DNA of 64,000 nucleotides from Sporosarcina sp. P2 (GTDB taxonomy: Bacteria > Bacillota > Bacilli > Bacillales_A > Planococcaceae), in the NCBI RefSeq assembly GCF_002743255.1, contig NZ_PDYY01000014.1, positions 1 to 64,000 on the forward strand. Reading direction: 5' to 3'. The notes under the pieces are model-generated. The model was not told the origin of the DNA and searched no databases. It saw only the letters and a program-made list of their open reading frames with translations. This document shows, in pieces, positions 17,200 to 27,411 of this stretch. Numbering within the stretch: position 1 is the first letter of the stretch; every line of letters begins with the position of its first letter. The position numbers and the translations under genes are program-made.

Positions 17200-18396
17200 T
17201 TAACGTTCTATTTCTAGTATAGATTCATTAGGATTAGACGTACCTGCCAATTCATCACGTAATAAATACGCCCCCAACATACTGTAGACCGTTCCGTTCC
17301 CGCCAAGACCAATCAAATAATAAATATTCCGTTCAAATGGATGGCGGCCAATGACCGGTAACTCATCCGTCGATTCCCCAAACAACGCTGTCCACTCATA
17401 CTCAAAATTGAACTTTTGATTAGGAAACAGCTCTTGCAATTCCTGTTTTAATTGCTTAAATTTCTTATCGATTTCTTCTTGTGAGCTTGGTAATGTATCC
17501 ATATTTTGATCCAAGCCACCTGCTACGATGCGATTTTCATCCGTCAATCGCATATACAAATAAGGACGTTTGGTTTCCCAAATCATCATACGATCGTGCC
17601 AGAATGACAAATCTTCTATTGGCTGAGTTGCGATGGCATATGTAACTTTTAAGTCTTTTTGAGGAATCACCATATCAGGAGTCGGTGCATAACCAGTAGT
17701 GACCACGACGGACTTTGCCTGAAATTCCCCGTTCGTCGTTTTGATGAATACACGTTCTTCTGTATCTTGAATCCCGAGTACTTCGGTATGTTCAAATATA
17801 TCCATACCCTTTTCATATGCATACTGTATCGCACCCATACACAAACGCAAAGGATTCACTTCTGCATCCCCTGCCGTCACGATAGCGGCAGGTTGTGAAA
17901 ACGGGAAATGCGCTTCAATATCTTCAAGTTCCCAGAACTCTACCGGAAAACCATATTTTTGTAACGTCTCGAACTCTTTGCGTAATTTTGCTACATCTTC
18001 TTCTGTGCTGGCATAATATAAACTTTCGCGTGTATGGAAATGAACATCAAATGGCGCATGTTCCGCAACATCTTGCAAATTTTTCATTGCTTCTTTACAC
18101 GCCCGATAAAATTCCACAGCTTTTTCTTCGCCAATCTGCTCTATTAATTCATGCAGCATAATATCATTGGAGAACTGTAGTAAACCAGTATTTGCAGCAG
18201 TACTACCCCCGCCTACTTCCTCTTGTTCAATCAACACGATCGAATACCCTTCATTCACCAATACGTATGAAGTCAGCGCACCCGACATTCCGCCACCTAC
18301 TATTGCGACATCATATAGATCTTGACGTTTCACTTCTGCAAAACCTTCTTTTGTAAAAGTCGACTCCCAATACAATGACCCCGTATGTAACTTCAT
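17200..18396 (-). CDS. FAD-dependent oxidoreductase (DAO family)
   Basis: The 398-residue flavoprotein belongs to the D-amino-acid oxidase/glycine oxidase superfamily. The dinucleotide-binding motif VAIVGGGMSGALTSYVL is near residue 30. The middle contains ASTEEDVAKLRKEFE and the substrate-domain beta sheet. The C-terminus has the second FAD-contacting segment GLGGNGTVYSMLGAYLL. It likely oxidises an amino acid or amine, but the substrate cannot be read from sequence. GGGGAT precedes the ATG at 18396; an in-frame TTG three codons upstream is less well spaced. It appears monocistronic. Confidence 0.85.
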   Translation of the reverse strand: MKLHTGSLYWESTFTKEGFAEVKRQDLYDVAIVGGGMSGALTSYVLVNEGYSIVLIEQEEVGGGSTAANTGLLQFSNDIMLHELIEQIGEEKAVEFYRACKEAMKNLQDVAEHAPFDVHFHTRESLYYASTEEDVAKLRKEFETLQKYGFPVEFWELEDIEAHFPFSQPAAIVTAGDAEVNPLRLCMGAIQYAYEKGMDIFEHTEVLGIQDTEERVFIKTTNGEFQAKSVVVTTGYAPTPDMVIPQKDLKVTYAIATQPIEDLSFWHDRMMIWETKRPYLYMRLTDENRIVAGGLDQNMDTLPSSQEEIDKKFKQLKQELQELFPNQKFNFEYEWTALFGESTDELPVIGRHPFERNIYYLIGLGGNGTVYSMLGAYLLRDELAGTSNPNESILEIER

Positions 18397-18464
18397 TAGT
18401 AGCAATCCCCTATCTATTCGTTTTTACTTTATTTACCCTGTAAGACTGGTCCTATAAACATAGA

Positions 18465-18499
18465 CAAAAAAGGTGCTCAGTCAGTAGCTGAGCACCTTT
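18465..18499 (-). terminator. Terminator of the MMPL exporter operon
   Basis: The stem AAAGGTGCTCAG / CTGAGCACCTTT has a 7-T run on the minus strand. Confidence 0.9.
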
Positions 18500-18502
18500 C
18501 CT

Positions 18503-21145
18503 TTATCCTCTAAACGGCCACCAAACACCGCGTCCGAACGAAATCGTAATGGCTGGAATTAATAATGGCAAAATAATTAAACCATAGAGCAGTAATCCCG
18601 AAATCACAATCGTTGCGATCTGCATGAGGCTCAAGACACCTGAAGGCATCATAGCACCGAATGTCCCTGCCAAAATAATAGCTGCCGTAATAATAACAGT
18701 ACCCATCTTCGCCATAGAATACATCAACGCTTCCCTGACCTTCATACCCCCAATACTCTCTTCGCGGAAACGATCGAGTAAGAAGATGGAGTAATCTACG
18801 CCAAGCGCAATCAGCATGATAAATCCGAAGAATGGAACTGCCCAACTGATTCCGTCATAACCAAGACCATTGACGAAGATCAATTCCGTAATAGATATAG
18901 CCGTGTAATATGTCAGCAATAATGAACCGATCATATACAATGGCATGATAGCTGAACGGAATAAGACGAAGAGAATGATGAATAACCCTATTAACATAAC
19001 GGTTACTGTACGCGTAAAGTCAGCCGATGAAATATCACTCAAGTCCGAGTTCATGCTCGAAATACCGCTGAATGCTAGATCTGCATCTTCAAATGGTGTA
19101 TCGATGACCGAGCGCTTCACAGTATCTTTAATATCTTTCACCGTTGAAATAGCTTCACGTGAATAAGGATTTTCCTTCAAGATCACTTCCATCAAAATTC
19201 CTTTTTCACCGTCGAATGTATAGCGCTCCATGACTGGTGCAAACTCTTCACTATCGAGTGTTCCTTTAGGAATGAATAAACCCGTGTCGCGCACACTTTT
19301 CGTATCCGCCATATCGTCAAGCATTTCCGCAATTTCTTGAAGACCTGTCGTCACTTCAGCCAAACCGTCTTTGGAAGCTTTGACACCGCTACCTAGCTGT
19401 TTCAAACCACTTTTTAAGAGTCCGATTTGCGAACCACTTTGGTTGATCTGTGATCCAGCTCCGGCAATGCCTTTACTGATCCTATCCAATTCTTTACCTA
19501 GTGCATCCAACCCTCCAGCTGCTTGTGCGGCAGGAAGACCTTGTTGGAGGCCGCCAGAAATTTGTGCTAGCTGACCATTGATCTGCTCAATACCATTTGC
19601 AGCCTGGATTAAGCCGCTACCCGTGCCGCCGGAAGGCAATTGATTAGCTGCGTCGCGTAAATTATACTGTACTGTCGCCAATCCTAAACGAATTTCCTGT
19701 ATACCATCATTCGCTTGTTTCAAGCCGTCTGCCATCAAACCGATTTGATGATCTACATACAAGTCTTCCAATAACTCACCAGTCGGTCGTGTAACGGTAC
19801 GAACACTTTTGATGCCTTCTACTTTCTCCAAGTCTCGGGCAATCGCTTCTAAATAGGTGATATCCCCTTCTTTAACGATTGGAGAATCGTTCTTTAACAA
19901 TACTTGTACAGGCAGTGAATCCCCTTCACCAAAAGCACCCGAAATAAGATGTAATCCCTTGACAGACTCTTTACTACCATCAATTTCATCTACCGTATTG
20001 AATGATAGATCATTGTCATATGTCAATAATAGCGGAATCGTGATGATGGCTACGATGGCCATAGAAAGTAATGGGCGCATAACGGATAATTTACTGAATG
20101 CAATCCACAATTTACTATCTTTATGCGAAGCCGCGCCTTTTGAAGGCCAGAATAATTTGTCTTGTAAAATGGACATCAACAGCGGTACGACAGTGAATAG
20201 AACGAACATCAACACCGCAATCCCTACTGCTACTGCGACTGCTGATTTAAATATCGGAAAGTCCGCAAATCCGATTGCCGCGAAACCGATAAAGACCGCA
20301 AGTGCACTGATGAATAGAGTGCGTCCAGCTGTTTTATACGTGTTGATAATTGCTTCTTCCACTTCATGTCCAGCTAGTAATTCTTCTTTATACCGACTTA
20401 ATAACAGAATACAATAATCTGTTCCAAGACCGAATAAAATCGCGACTAAAAATATTTGGGTATAGTTTGATACCGGGAACCCAAACCAGTCGATGAAGAA
20501 CGCTACAAATGACTGACTTAATAAATAAGCGATTCCTACCGCGACTAACGGAACGAATGGTGTGACAATCGAGCGGAAAACAATGAGCAATAAAGCAAAG
20601 ATCAATACGACCGTAATAATTTCTGTCTTTTTCAGTCCTTCTTGCGCACTTTCATTTACGTCATGATTGATGATTACTTCGCCCGTCATATACACTGTAT
20701 CTTCTTTAGATACGATATCTTTTTTTATTTTTTCAGCCAACTGAATGATTTCATCATCTGTACCGTCTACCATGATGGGGAGCAATACAGTTTTTTGATC
20801 TTTAGAAACGAGCTGATCTTTCATTTCTTCACTTTCAAACGGATCTAGAACATCCGTTACAATGTTGCTGGCATCCCGGATCTCTTTGGCAGTTGCAGAA
20901 ATTTCCTGTTTTTTTGCTTTATCTGCCGGTTTATCGAGGTCATAGACGAGCGAAATGGTTTCATCCGCTTGTCCCGCATCTTCTAACATTTTTGCAGCCT
21001 TCTGGGAATCTGCCGAATCTAGCAATTGGAAAGAACCTGCTTTTTCCGCCTGCTTTGCCAAGTCAGGTGCTAGTATAAATAAAACAGCCGTCAGTATGAC
21101 AATACCGATCGCAATAGGCCATTTAAATTTTAGTATCGTTTTCAC
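18503..21145 (-). CDS. MMPL/RND family exporter (YdgH-like)
   Basis: The 880-residue membrane protein has two MMPL halves, each with one helix, a large extracytoplasmic loop and five helices (first half to about 340, second about 700-880). The second loop contains a long helical region (about 455-620) of heptad-like G/L/I-rich repeats (GLKQANDGIQEI, GIEQINGQL, QINQSGSQIGLLKSGLKQL), as in YdgH and YhgE/Pip proteins. It likely exports a lipid or hydrophobic toxic compound. The start is GTG with AAGGAGAG. It is co-transcribed three bases behind a MarR regulator, the same pairing as B. subtilis ydgG-ydgH. Confidence 0.88.
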   Translation of the reverse strand: MKTILKFKWPIAIGIVILTAVLFILAPDLAKQAEKAGSFQLLDSADSQKAAKMLEDAGQADETISLVYDLDKPADKAKKQEISATAKEIRDASNIVTDVLDPFESEEMKDQLVSKDQKTVLLPIMVDGTDDEIIQLAEKIKKDIVSKEDTVYMTGEVIINHDVNESAQEGLKKTEIITVVLIFALLLIVFRSIVTPFVPLVAVGIAYLLSQSFVAFFIDWFGFPVSNYTQIFLVAILFGLGTDYCILLLSRYKEELLAGHEVEEAIINTYKTAGRTLFISALAVFIGFAAIGFADFPIFKSAVAVAVGIAVLMFVLFTVVPLLMSILQDKLFWPSKGAASHKDSKLWIAFSKLSVMRPLLSMAIVAIITIPLLLTYDNDLSFNTVDEIDGSKESVKGLHLISGAFGEGDSLPVQVLLKNDSPIVKEGDITYLEAIARDLEKVEGIKSVRTVTRPTGELLEDLYVDHQIGLMADGLKQANDGIQEIRLGLATVQYNLRDAANQLPSGGTGSGLIQAANGIEQINGQLAQISGGLQQGLPAAQAAGGLDALGKELDRISKGIAGAGSQINQSGSQIGLLKSGLKQLGSGVKASKDGLAEVTTGLQEIAEMLDDMADTKSVRDTGLFIPKGTLDSEEFAPVMERYTFDGEKGILMEVILKENPYSREAISTVKDIKDTVKRSVIDTPFEDADLAFSGISSMNSDLSDISSADFTRTVTVMLIGLFIILFVLFRSAIMPLYMIGSLLLTYYTAISITELIFVNGLGYDGISWAVPFFGFIMLIALGVDYSIFLLDRFREESIGGMKVREALMYSMAKMGTVIITAAIILAGTFGAMMPSGVLSLMQIATIVISGLLLYGLIILPLLIPAITISFGRGVWWPFRG

Positions 21146-21148
21146 GCC

Positions 21149-21595
21149 TTATCTCTCCTTTGTGACTAAAATCGATTTCAGTTTACGAAATGTCTTGATG
21201 AATTGTTCAAGCTCCTGTTCATCGATTTGATCTTTCAACAAGTTTTCGATGCTTTCATTTATTGCGGCATTTGAAATCGATAGTACTTCACGACCTTTTT
21301 CGGTTAGTGATATTCGATTCATCCGCTGATCATTCACGTCTTTTTCAGACTGTACAAGATCTTTTTCGACTAGTTTTTTAAGACGACTCGAAATGGCGCT
21401 TTTATGTACGCCTTGAATCTCCGCCAGTTGTCCACTGGATAGCTGCCCGTAAGCAGATAGTATTTTTAGTACGTGGATTTGTTCTGGTGAGTAATCCTTC
21501 CATATAGGAACGTCCAAGTTTTTCACAACATGCTCTGTACCGTAGATCATGACTTCTTCAAATAGTTCTACTGCTTCTTGAAGCTGATTTTTCAA
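21149..21595 (-). CDS. MarR family transcriptional regulator
   Basis: The 148-residue winged-helix regulator has DNA-binding residues about 45-105 (SGQLAEIQGVHKSAISSRLKKLVEKDLVQ). The beta-wing RMNRISLTEKGREVL and flanking dimerisation helices are present. The start is TTG, preceded by AGGGGGTGG. It heads the operon with the MMPL exporter. A near-perfect 30-bp palindrome covers its -10 region and reaches into its ribosome site. Autorepression released by the exported compound or a related signal is therefore the obvious model. Confidence 0.9.
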   Translation of the reverse strand: MKNQLQEAVELFEEVMIYGTEHVVKNLDVPIWKDYSPEQIHVLKILSAYGQLSSGQLAEIQGVHKSAISSRLKKLVEKDLVQSEKDVNDQRMNRISLTEKGREVLSISNAAINESIENLLKDQIDEQELEQFIKTFRKLKSILVTKER

Positions 21596-21605
21596 AGTAG
21601 TCCAC

Positions 21606-21654
21606 CCCCTAAACCAATAATTAATAGTTTAGGGGATGGACTAAATAAAGTCAA
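21606..21654 (-). promoter_or_regulatory. Promoter and palindromic operator of the MarR-MMPL operon
   Basis: On the minus strand TTGACT (21649-21654), 17 bp and TAAACT (21626-21631) form a sigma-A promoter. The -10 lies inside a 30-bp palindrome (21606-21635) with arms CCCCTAAAC and GTTTAGGGG and an A/T-rich near-symmetric centre (26 of 30 positions symmetric). The 3' arm in RNA contains the GGGG of the ribosome site, so a hairpin could also hide it. Confidence 0.8.
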
Positions 21655-21713
21655 CTAGTTCAGTCGCGTTTTATTGAATTTTTATTGATTGCCAGTTATG
21701 GATAGAATTCACT

Positions 21714-21757
21714 ACAAAAAAACCAGCCTACGAGATAGTTACTCGTAGACTGACTTT
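21714..21757 (-). terminator. Terminator of yeiH
   Basis: The stem CAGCCTACGAG / CTCGTAGACTG with one mismatch is flanked by an A-run that gives a T-run on the minus strand. Confidence 0.8.
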
Positions 21758-21773
21758 TTATCGGTATGGTGTA

Positions 21774-22805
21774 TTAAATAATGAAATAGGCGATGACGGA
21801 TAATAGTATGGATGTGACAGTCATGGCGGCAAGTGGACGCATCGCGCGGTCTTTTACATCTCGTAGACTGACGTTTAGGCCGAGTCCAACCATGGCTGCT
21901 GTTAGTAACCATGTCGTCAGTGTAAAGACGCCTTCCATTAGGTGATCCGAGACAGGAATGGAGTGACCGAACACATAGCTTCCTAAAATACTTAGAATGA
22001 TAAAGCCGACGAGGAACCAGGGAAATTCAATTTTAGCGCCCGTTTCGTCTGTATGCTTACGTTTCATGATAGCAATGAAGATGAAGCATAGTGGCACCAA
22101 TAGGAATACTCGGCCAAGTTTAGCCAATAAGGCAATCGCTAAGCCATCTTCTCCAGCCGGTGCACCCGCCAAAGCCACGTGCGCAACTTCATGTAGACTG
22201 ATTCCTGCCCACATTCCGTACTCGATTGAATCGAGTGGAAGAATGGGGCGTAAAATCGTGTAGCCAATCGCAAACACTGTACCCATTAATGCGATGATTC
22301 CTACACCTATTGCAGTGTCTTCATCTTTTGCTTTAATAATCGGTGCCACTGCTACAATGGCCGCTGCACCGCAGACTCCTGTCCCGACACCTAAAAGCAG
22401 GGAGATGTTTTTATCTGCTTTAAATACTTTAGCGAGCCAAATGGTCATGAATATCGCGAAAATGATCACACCTACATCTCGAGAGAGTAAACCAAGCCCG
22501 TCGCTTAAGACGGTATCTATATTTAATTTCAAACCGTATAAAATAATTGCCGTGCGAAGTAAACGCTTGGATGAGAAGGCAATTCCACTTCGAATCATTT
22601 CAGGATAGCCAAAAAATTGACGGTATGCCACTGCGATTATGATTGCGCAGGCCAGTTGTCCTATATGATTGAAACCTGGTACTTTTGCTAATAAATAACC
22701 TAAAAATGCAATAAAAAATGTAAAAGCTATTCCACTGGTCCATGATTTCCATTTAGATGGATGTTGTAGTGCGTGCTGTTCTGGAGTCATTTTCGAACAA
22801 ATCAT
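21774..22805 (-). CDS. YeiH family (UPF0324) putative sulfate exporter
   Basis: The 343-residue integral membrane protein has about 10-11 helices. Family landmarks include RTAIILYGLKLNIDTVL, the glycine-rich LLGVGTGVCGAAAIVAVAPIIKAKDEDTA split by loops, and SLHEVAHVALAGAPAGE. Members are annotated as putative sulfate/sulfonate exporters, but direct evidence is thin. The start is ATG with GGGAGGTG. A LysR regulator is encoded divergently 68 bp away, the standard arrangement for this family. Confidence 0.88.
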   Translation of the reverse strand: MICSKMTPEQHALQHPSKWKSWTSGIAFTFFIAFLGYLLAKVPGFNHIGQLACAIIIAVAYRQFFGYPEMIRSGIAFSSKRLLRTAIILYGLKLNIDTVLSDGLGLLSRDVGVIIFAIFMTIWLAKVFKADKNISLLLGVGTGVCGAAAIVAVAPIIKAKDEDTAIGVGIIALMGTVFAIGYTILRPILPLDSIEYGMWAGISLHEVAHVALAGAPAGEDGLAIALLAKLGRVFLLVPLCFIFIAIMKRKHTDETGAKIEFPWFLVGFIILSILGSYVFGHSIPVSDHLMEGVFTLTTWLLTAAMVGLGLNVSLRDVKDRAMRPLAAMTVTSILLSVIAYFII

Positions 22806-22873
22806 GATGACACCTCCCTAGTAATAGTATAGAAAACAGCTGGCTATAAGTGAAATAACTATTTATAATAGCT

Positions 22874-23830
22874 ATGATAAGTAAATCTATATACGCGGAA
22901 AGGAGTTGCCGTCCTATCGATCAGCAACTGCAAGTATTCATTGAGGTAGCCGAGCAAAAGAACTTCTCTAGAGCAGCAGAAGAACTGCATATGACACAAC
23001 CTGCTGTCAGTCAATATATTCGTTCATTCGAAGAATCCATTGGTGTACGATTGCTCGAGCGGACGAATAAATATGTACGACTTAACCAAGCTGGGGAAAT
23101 TGTCTATCATCACGCAAAAGAAATTGCGGGCTTGTATTCAAAAATGCAAAACTTAGTAGATGACTTAGCCCATAAAGCTAGCGGTCCTCTCGCCATTGGA
23201 GCCAGCTATACTTTCGGTGAATACGTCTTGCCTCATATTCTGTCTAAACTTGTCGCAGACTATCCGGCGATTGAACCACAAGTCACAATTGGAAATACAG
23301 CAGACATCGCGGAGTTAGTCATTACTCACCAACTCGACATCGGTTTGATCGAAGGGCATTTTAAGGAAGCTGCACCGCTTCAAAATGAAGATTTTGCAGA
23401 AGACGAAATGTACATCGTCACGCCTAGCAATCATCCACTAACTCAGAAAAAAGGACGACAGTCAATCACTGCACTAGAAGATGAAATCTGGCTATTACGC
23501 GAAGAAGGTTCAGGTACACGGGAAGCTGCAGAATTATTCTTTTCCCAGTCTGGATTTTATCCAAAGCGCATTATGCAATTCAGCAGTACGCAACCGATTA
23601 AAGAATCTGTCGAAGCGGGGCTTGGCGTTAGCTTGCTGTCACAGTGGGCGATACAAAAGGAATTACGTTATGGTGATTTGACGACGCTATCGGTGAAAGG
23701 AACGCCATTCAAGCGGCATTTCTCTATCGTGACCAACTCGCCGTTTCAAACGAAGGCGTTGCAAGTGTTTATTGAGTTGTTAAAGAATAGTGAGGAGTTG
23801 ACGGTTTTGAATGTCAGGACAACCTCGTGA
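22874..23830 (+). CDS. LysR family transcriptional regulator (start uncertain)
   Basis: The LysR-type regulator has an N-terminal HTH (QVFIEVAEQKNFSRAAEEL, MTQPAVSQYIRSFEESIG) and a C-terminal substrate-binding domain, probably CysB/YeiE-like. The only canonical start, ATG at 22874, lacks a ribosome site and adds 14 unusual residues. A strong GGAAAGGAG ends at 22905, and the codon at proper spacing in frame is ATC (22916). That is exactly where LysR proteins normally begin (IDQQLQVF). Initiation at AUC is possible. It is divergent from yeiH, which it presumably controls. Confidence 0.88.
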   Translation: MISKSIYAERSCRPIDQQLQVFIEVAEQKNFSRAAEELHMTQPAVSQYIRSFEESIGVRLLERTNKYVRLNQAGEIVYHHAKEIAGLYSKMQNLVDDLAHKASGPLAIGASYTFGEYVLPHILSKLVADYPAIEPQVTIGNTADIAELVITHQLDIGLIEGHFKEAAPLQNEDFAEDEMYIVTPSNHPLTQKKGRQSITALEDEIWLLREEGSGTREAAELFFSQSGFYPKRIMQFSSTQPIKESVEAGLGVSLLSQWAIQKELRYGDLTTLSVKGTPFKRHFSIVTNSPFQTKALQVFIELLKNSEELTVLNVRTTS

Positions 23831-23957
23831 CATTCATTTCCTAGCGAGGGGTTGGTGGAGGGTTTACGTGAGTCACTGCATATACTCTCGCATATTCATA
23901 GCAAAAAGAACTGCAGACACTTTCACATCATAAACTGTACTGCGTAAAACAGACTCC

Positions 23958-23990
23958 AAAAAAGCAGAAGTGGACTACGCCACTTCTGCT
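23958..23990 (-). terminator. Terminator of the chemoreceptor gene
   Basis: The stem AGCAGAAGTGG / CCACTTCTGCT is perfect and is followed by a T-run on the minus strand. Confidence 0.92.
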
Positions 23991-24005
23991 GATTACACGA
24001 TTAAA

Positions 24006-26108
24006 TTACGATAATTTGAATCGATCGACTACACTTCGCAATTCCCCAGCGATCTCATTCACTTGATTTGTAGAATATGCTACTTGTTCCAATTCACTCT
24101 GTTGTGCGGCAGCCGATGCACTCACTTCTTCGGAAGAGGCAGCCGTCTGCTCCGAAATGGCAGAAACGTTTTGGATGGCTAGAATGGCTTCATCTTTATA
24201 TTCCATCATTTCGGCAAGCTTCTCGGATAGCTCCGTGATGGATTGGCGAATTTGATCAATGATGTCCGCGTTCTGTACGAATGATTCTTCCGTATCTGTA
24301 ACGGACTGATTTTGACCGTCCATTGATTTCATGTTCAATTCAATGACATCAACTGTCTGCTGTGATTCTGACAAGATTTCTTTCACGGTTTCTTGAATTA
24401 CTTCAGTTTCTCTGCGGGACTGTTCCGCTAGCTGACGTACTTCATTCGCAACAACCGCAAATCCTTTACCACTTTCACCCGCTCGAGCCGCTTCAATGCT
24501 TGCATTAAGCGCCAGAAGATTCGTGCTTGCAGTAATACCATGCAATGTTTCAATGACTTGATTAATAGATGATATTTTAGTAGTCAAAGTTTGTATTTGA
24601 AGCTGTACTTTTTTATTCATTTCATTTGCTGTTGTGTTATGAACACGTAGTTTTTTCACTTCCGACATTCCACTTTCAGCAGAATGAGAAGCGTCTGTAG
24701 ACAACTGATTCATTGTCATGAACATCGTGTGGATATGATCCATACGGTCCGCTAAATCAGAAATTCGTAGGCTTGTCACCTCTGTATCTTCGGATTGTTT
24801 AGAAGCGCCTTGTGCAATTTCATCTGTCGCTACTGATACTTCCTGATTCGCAGCTACTAGCTCTTCGAAGGCATGTGTGACTTGCGAGGATGAATCACTC
24901 AACTGACTCGAAGATAATTGCACGGTTTGTAACGCCGCATTCGTCTGACGCAACATATCGTTATAAGCAAGTGTTACTAAACCTATCTCATCGTGGCGGA
25001 TTTTCTGTTCATCTACCATCATCGTCAAGTCACCTGCGGCAGCGGTTTGCATGGATTGCTGTAAGGTTTTCAACGGTTTCAACAGTCGATAAATGAAAAT
25101 CGTGGAGGCGCTTGACATCAGTAACATAATCACGATTGCAGATACAATTGTAATCCACAAAATAGCAGTGAATGTATCCAAAATCTCAGATTTCGGTGTA
25201 ACAGTTTGTACTGACCATCTCTCATCGATTCCTTTTAAGTTGATTGGAGAGAAGGCATTAAATGCTCGTTCACCTAGACTCTGTGAATCTACATACATAC
25301 TTGCCAATTCACCTTGATCAATATTTACTTTAGCAGCATTCCAATCGATTGCATCTGCCATATTGCTATTGTTTAGTTCAGGCTTTAGACTGTTCGCCGT
25401 AATATATCCAGCGTCTGTAATAATAGAAGCATAGCCGCCTTTTGGTTGAATCGTCTTCACCATATCAGTCAAGAAATCTATTGATATATCTGTGGTTAAC
25501 AAACCAAAATAATTTCCTGATGCATCGACCATTGGAACGGAAATAGTAGTCATGAGAATCGTTTTACCATTTGTTTCGTACGGGTAAGGTTCTGTTAATA
25601 TCGCACGTGCTTCATTTTTTGGAACGGTATACCAACTATTCGCTGTAGAATCATCCATTCCACTTAATGGTTCTACATCAGTAGTATTGTCTTGTTTAAA
25701 GACATAAGGAATGAATTGCTGATTTTCATCTAGCAAGTTCTTTGGTATGACTTCCCCTTCAGCGAATGCGGACTGATTGATTACCGCTGCCATTCCGGTA
25801 GCATCCTCATTTTTCTTCAAATTGTTTTTGATGATCCGAATAATTTCCTCCGGTTTCATATCACCTGTCGCTTGCAATGTTTCCAATATGTGACTTGTTG
25901 TGCGTAACATATCATTTGTTTCATTGAATTTCGCACTAAGAACAAGTGAATTTTTATTTGCACTTTCCAACGCAAATTCCTCAGCATCTTTAATGCTTTG
26001 CTTATGTAACATGAAACTGGTAACAACTGAGTATACCAAAAATAGTGATAAAAATAATGCGATAATTAGTCCTGAGAGTTTCATCGCAATACTTGCAGAC
26101 TTCTTCAC
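24006..26108 (-). CDS. Methyl-accepting chemotaxis protein with dCache sensor
   Basis: The 700-residue chemoreceptor has TM1 (about 9-31) and a double-Cache extracytoplasmic sensor (about 35-300, with [17 protein letters not shown] and [16 protein letters not shown]). TM2 (about 312-336) and HAMP (about 340-392) follow. A long cytoplasmic coiled-coil ends with the signalling tip near residues 520-560 ([20 protein letters not shown]). dCache receptors of this type commonly bind amino or organic acids, but the ligand is unknown. GTG start with AGGAGGG. It stands alone, not near che or flagellar genes. Confidence 0.93.
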   Translation of the reverse strand: MKKSASIAMKLSGLIIALFLSLFLVYSVVTSFMLHKQSIKDAEEFALESANKNSLVLSAKFNETNDMLRTTSHILETLQATGDMKPEEIIRIIKNNLKKNEDATGMAAVINQSAFAEGEVIPKNLLDENQQFIPYVFKQDNTTDVEPLSGMDDSTANSWYTVPKNEARAILTEPYPYETNGKTILMTTISVPMVDASGNYFGLLTTDISIDFLTDMVKTIQPKGGYASIITDAGYITANSLKPELNNSNMADAIDWNAAKVNIDQGELASMYVDSQSLGERAFNAFSPINLKGIDERWSVQTVTPKSEILDTFTAILWITIVSAIVIMLLMSSASTIFIYRLLKPLKTLQQSMQTAAAGDLTMMVDEQKIRHDEIGLVTLAYNDMLRQTNAALQTVQLSSSQLSDSSSQVTHAFEELVAANQEVSVATDEIAQGASKQSEDTEVTSLRISDLADRMDHIHTMFMTMNQLSTDASHSAESGMSEVKKLRVHNTTANEMNKKVQLQIQTLTTKISSINQVIETLHGITASTNLLALNASIEAARAGESGKGFAVVANEVRQLAEQSRRETEVIQETVKEILSESQQTVDVIELNMKSMDGQNQSVTDTEESFVQNADIIDQIRQSITELSEKLAEMMEYKDEAILAIQNVSAISEQTAASSEEVSASAAAQQSELEQVAYSTNQVNEIAGELRSVVDRFKLS

Positions 26109-26197
26109 TTCATGTGCCCTCCTAGTAAATTATGATCAGATCATCATTATACCTTTAGTCCTTACTAAAAGTATACCTTTTTATCTGAAAGTCATAT

Positions 26198-26224
26198 AAA
26201 AAAACCTTGTCGGGTAGACAAGGT
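26198..26224 (-). terminator. Terminator of the cvfC / ABC-F operon
   Basis: The stem ACCTTGTC / GACAAGGT has a 7-T run on the minus strand. Confidence 0.88.
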
Positions 26225-26268
26225 CAAGAATTCGAGATGTTTAACGTCTCTCGGTGGACTTGAATAAA

Positions 26269-27390
26269 TTAGTTAGTTCTTTCGGTCATTTGACGCCAAA
26301 TAGAGCCTTTTGCTTCTTCGCCTTCTTCAATTCTAGCGATCGCCATACGGACTTGAAGTTTCACTTCAAATTCATTATCGTTTTCTGCTTCATGCAGTGC
26401 GGGTAATGCTCGTTCTGTTCCGGATTCATAGAGGAACATTGCGGCACGCCAACGAACCAACTTGTTCTTATCTTGTAGTAAACGGATAGCAGCTGATTCG
26501 AAACCAACATAGCCAAGGTCACTCATACAATCTGCGGCTGTACGACGAACCGCCCAACTTTTATCTTCGAGTGCTTTTTCGATAAACGGGATGACTGTTT
26601 CATCTTCAATCATACCGAGGTAAACTGTAGCCAATCTGCGGATGGACATCTTCTCATCTTCAAGTGCCAGCGTAAGTACTGGATAATCCGAAACGTCGGG
26701 ATTTGGCATTTGATCCAATAAGCGAAAGCGCGTTTCCCATTCTGGAACAGTAAATTCCGCCAAAGTCACTTTCTCTCCACGAACTTTTGCTTCTCCGTCT
26801 GCCTTCTCCGCTTTTTCCACAAGCTCATGCAGGCGTGCTTCAGGATACGCGGCTTCAAGTTCTTGTACAACTTGCTCGCCCACTTCCTGCAATTCTCCGT
26901 AACGAATTCCGTAATCTACCCATTTTCGCAGTAAAATGTAGTTTTCCACTTCAGAATGGTGAACGGTTTCCATCGCTTGGATGAAACGTTCACTTAATCC
27001 AAACCGTGATTCCTCATCACTATTGAACACTTTCACTTGCAGCGGGATCTCTTTATACGTCTGTACATGAACGTAGACTTCACCGAAATGCTCGTCTATC
27101 TTCTGTTCTTCAGCTTGTTCAAGCGATTCGCCGTCTTCATTTAAAACGGAACGTACTTCGGCCAGGATGGATTCCCACGCAACATTTCCAATTCTCTCTA
27201 CTGCCATAAAATCTAATACGTGATAGATTCCTTTAATTCCTTGTATAGCCAATAGAGAACGAACCGGCTCAGGTGCTTGTGCCTCATCTTTCTTCTTATA
27301 GTTATGGCTTACTCCATCGGGCAAAGGGGTATCTAAAATAATTTTCATGGAATTTGGACTCGGTGTCGGTTCAATCGATTTGATTTTCAA
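26269..27390 (-). CDS. cvfC: CvfC-type conserved virulence factor (Nfu_N plus HEAT repeats)
   Basis: The 373-residue cytoplasmic protein has an N-terminal Nfu/NifU N-like domain (about 1-90, KIKSIEPTPSPNSMKI). A C-terminal region of HEAT-type repeats follows (about 210-365, with DEKMSIRRLATVYLGM, DKSWAVRRTAADCMSDLG, DKNKLVRWRAAMFLYESG). This is the architecture of staphylococcal CvfC and Bacillus homologues, implicated in virulence gene expression by unknown means. GGAGG is spaced for TTG at 27390. It lies 21 bp after the ABC-F gene, so the two are probably co-transcribed. Confidence 0.85.
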   Translation of the reverse strand: MKIKSIEPTPSPNSMKIILDTPLPDGVSHNYKKKDEAQAPEPVRSLLAIQGIKGIYHVLDFMAVERIGNVAWESILAEVRSVLNEDGESLEQAEEQKIDEHFGEVYVHVQTYKEIPLQVKVFNSDEESRFGLSERFIQAMETVHHSEVENYILLRKWVDYGIRYGELQEVGEQVVQELEAAYPEARLHELVEKAEKADGEAKVRGEKVTLAEFTVPEWETRFRLLDQMPNPDVSDYPVLTLALEDEKMSIRRLATVYLGMIEDETVIPFIEKALEDKSWAVRRTAADCMSDLGYVGFESAAIRLLQDKNKLVRWRAAMFLYESGTERALPALHEAENDNEFEVKLQVRMAIARIEEGEEAKGSIWRQMTERTN

Positions 27391-27411
27391 GAACAATCTC
27401 CTCCAATATAA

